Assembly (NCBI GenBank): GCA_026394695.1
Contig: JAPKXT010000192.1
Location: 1 to 13,560, forward strand
Direction of reading: 5' to 3'
Origin: Methanoregula sp.
GTDB taxonomy: Archaea > Halobacteriota > Methanomicrobia > Methanomicrobiales > Methanospirillaceae
Length of the DNA: 13,560 bases
Shown piece after piece: positions 13,403 through 13,560 of the stretch. Position 1 is the stretch's first letter. Every line of letters starts with the position of its first letter. The notes below the pieces were generated by a model, which was given only the letters and a program-made list of their open reading frames with translations, was not told the origin of the DNA and did not search any database. The translations under genes were made by a program, and so were the position numbers.

Positions 13403-13409
13403 ATTGAAC
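13403..13409 (-). promoter_or_regulatory. GTTCAAT motif upstream of the PKD gene
   Basis: The minus strand reads CCGGTTCAATTATTGTC, 149 bases upstream of the PKD start codon. The neighbouring ACCGGAAAG also resembles the direct repeat at 5730-5761 upstream of the glycosyltransferase operon. Confidence 0.4.
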
Positions 13410-13436
13410 CGGAAAGTGAACATTATCAGCACCCGA

Positions 13437-13490
13437 TAAAAACGGCAAAATTTCTCAATAGCCGTGGATAGTAAAAACCTCGATTTTATA
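13437..13490 (-). repeat. Dispersed element, copy B
   Basis: Related to copy A at 10641-10702, same orientation, sharing GGATAGTAAAAA (13466-13477). It also contains a small hairpin, CGGC (13443-13446) with GCCG (13461-13464). The two copies flank the ABC remnant, receiver and PKD genes. Confidence 0.4.
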
Positions 13491-13560
13491 AGTGAGGGAG
13501 TGTTGAGGGATTGCAAAGAGATCTCTTTATTCCCCGGCATGACCCGGTGAACGGATCGGT

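Larger units (their letters stand above)
13255..13560. other. Region upstream of the PKD gene, no supported gene
   Basis: About 300 AT-rich bases. It holds the PKD ribosome binding site (13259-13264), a GTTCAAT motif (13403-13409) and dispersed element copy B (13437-13490). A minus-strand frame from near 13542 down to about 13380 is open for some 50 codons, but it has no recognisable pattern and overlaps the repeat element, so I do not call it. Confidence 0.5.

Noticed and set aside
10641..13490. Insertion sequence bounded by direct elements
   Set aside because: No transposase or terminal inverted repeats are visible between the two related elements; kept only as a dispersed repeat.
13380..13542. 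Minus-strand 50-codon frame at the right end
   Set aside because: No ribosome binding site or recognisable pattern, and it overlaps a dispersed element.

Overview
The window looks like a chromosomal stretch from a methanogenic archaeon of the order Methanomicrobiales, most like Methanoregula or a close relative. The evidence is a multi-PAS sensor, PKD-repeat surface proteins, a NosD-type beta-helix fused to a protein kinase, GGTGA-type ribosome binding sites, AT-rich TATA-like promoters and surface proteins full of N-X-S/T sequons. The genus is an inference from gene content and style. No tRNA, rRNA, CRISPR array or intact insertion sequence was seen.

Layout. Positions 1-933 (minus) hold the N-terminal part of a three-PAS sensor whose C-terminus lies off the left edge. 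Its leader (934-1338) has a cluster of overlapping hairpins. A cupin gene at 1339-1657 (minus) is broken by an internal, frame-shifting deletion. A lipase-like alpha/beta hydrolase follows at 1799-2671 (plus). It converges on a minus-strand operon running from 5660 down to 2672: a possible 35-residue membrane peptide, a YkcB-like GT39 glycosyltransferase, a GtrA-family membrane protein and a 63-residue hypothetical protein. That operon probably handles lipid-linked sugars for the cell envelope.

From a divergent AT-rich promoter region, the plus strand carries the most striking unit: an HTH-FHA regulator (5961-6728), then six bases later a transmembrane Ser/Thr protein kinase with an extracellular NosD-like beta-helix (6735-8726) and a terminator hairpin. 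An outside sensor, a kinase and a phosphothreonine-reading DNA-binding protein in one transcript suggest a compact one-way signalling system. The wiring is inferred.

The right half (8919-13254, all minus-strand genes) encodes secreted or surface proteins: a lipoprotein with a sequon-rich repeat tail, a mucin-like protein with 12 sequons, and a five-PKD membrane-anchored protein. Between the last two sit a GC-rich remnant of an ABC transporter ATPase and a stand-alone, atypical receiver domain. The 479-base gap at 9282-9760 holds a possible 41-codon ORF and a candidate plus-strand small RNA ending in a hairpin plus a U7CU7 tract. The heptamer GTTCAAT (minus strand) lies about 100-150 bases upstream of three surface-protein genes and of the start of the glycosyltransferase operon, so these envelope genes may share a promoter or regulator.
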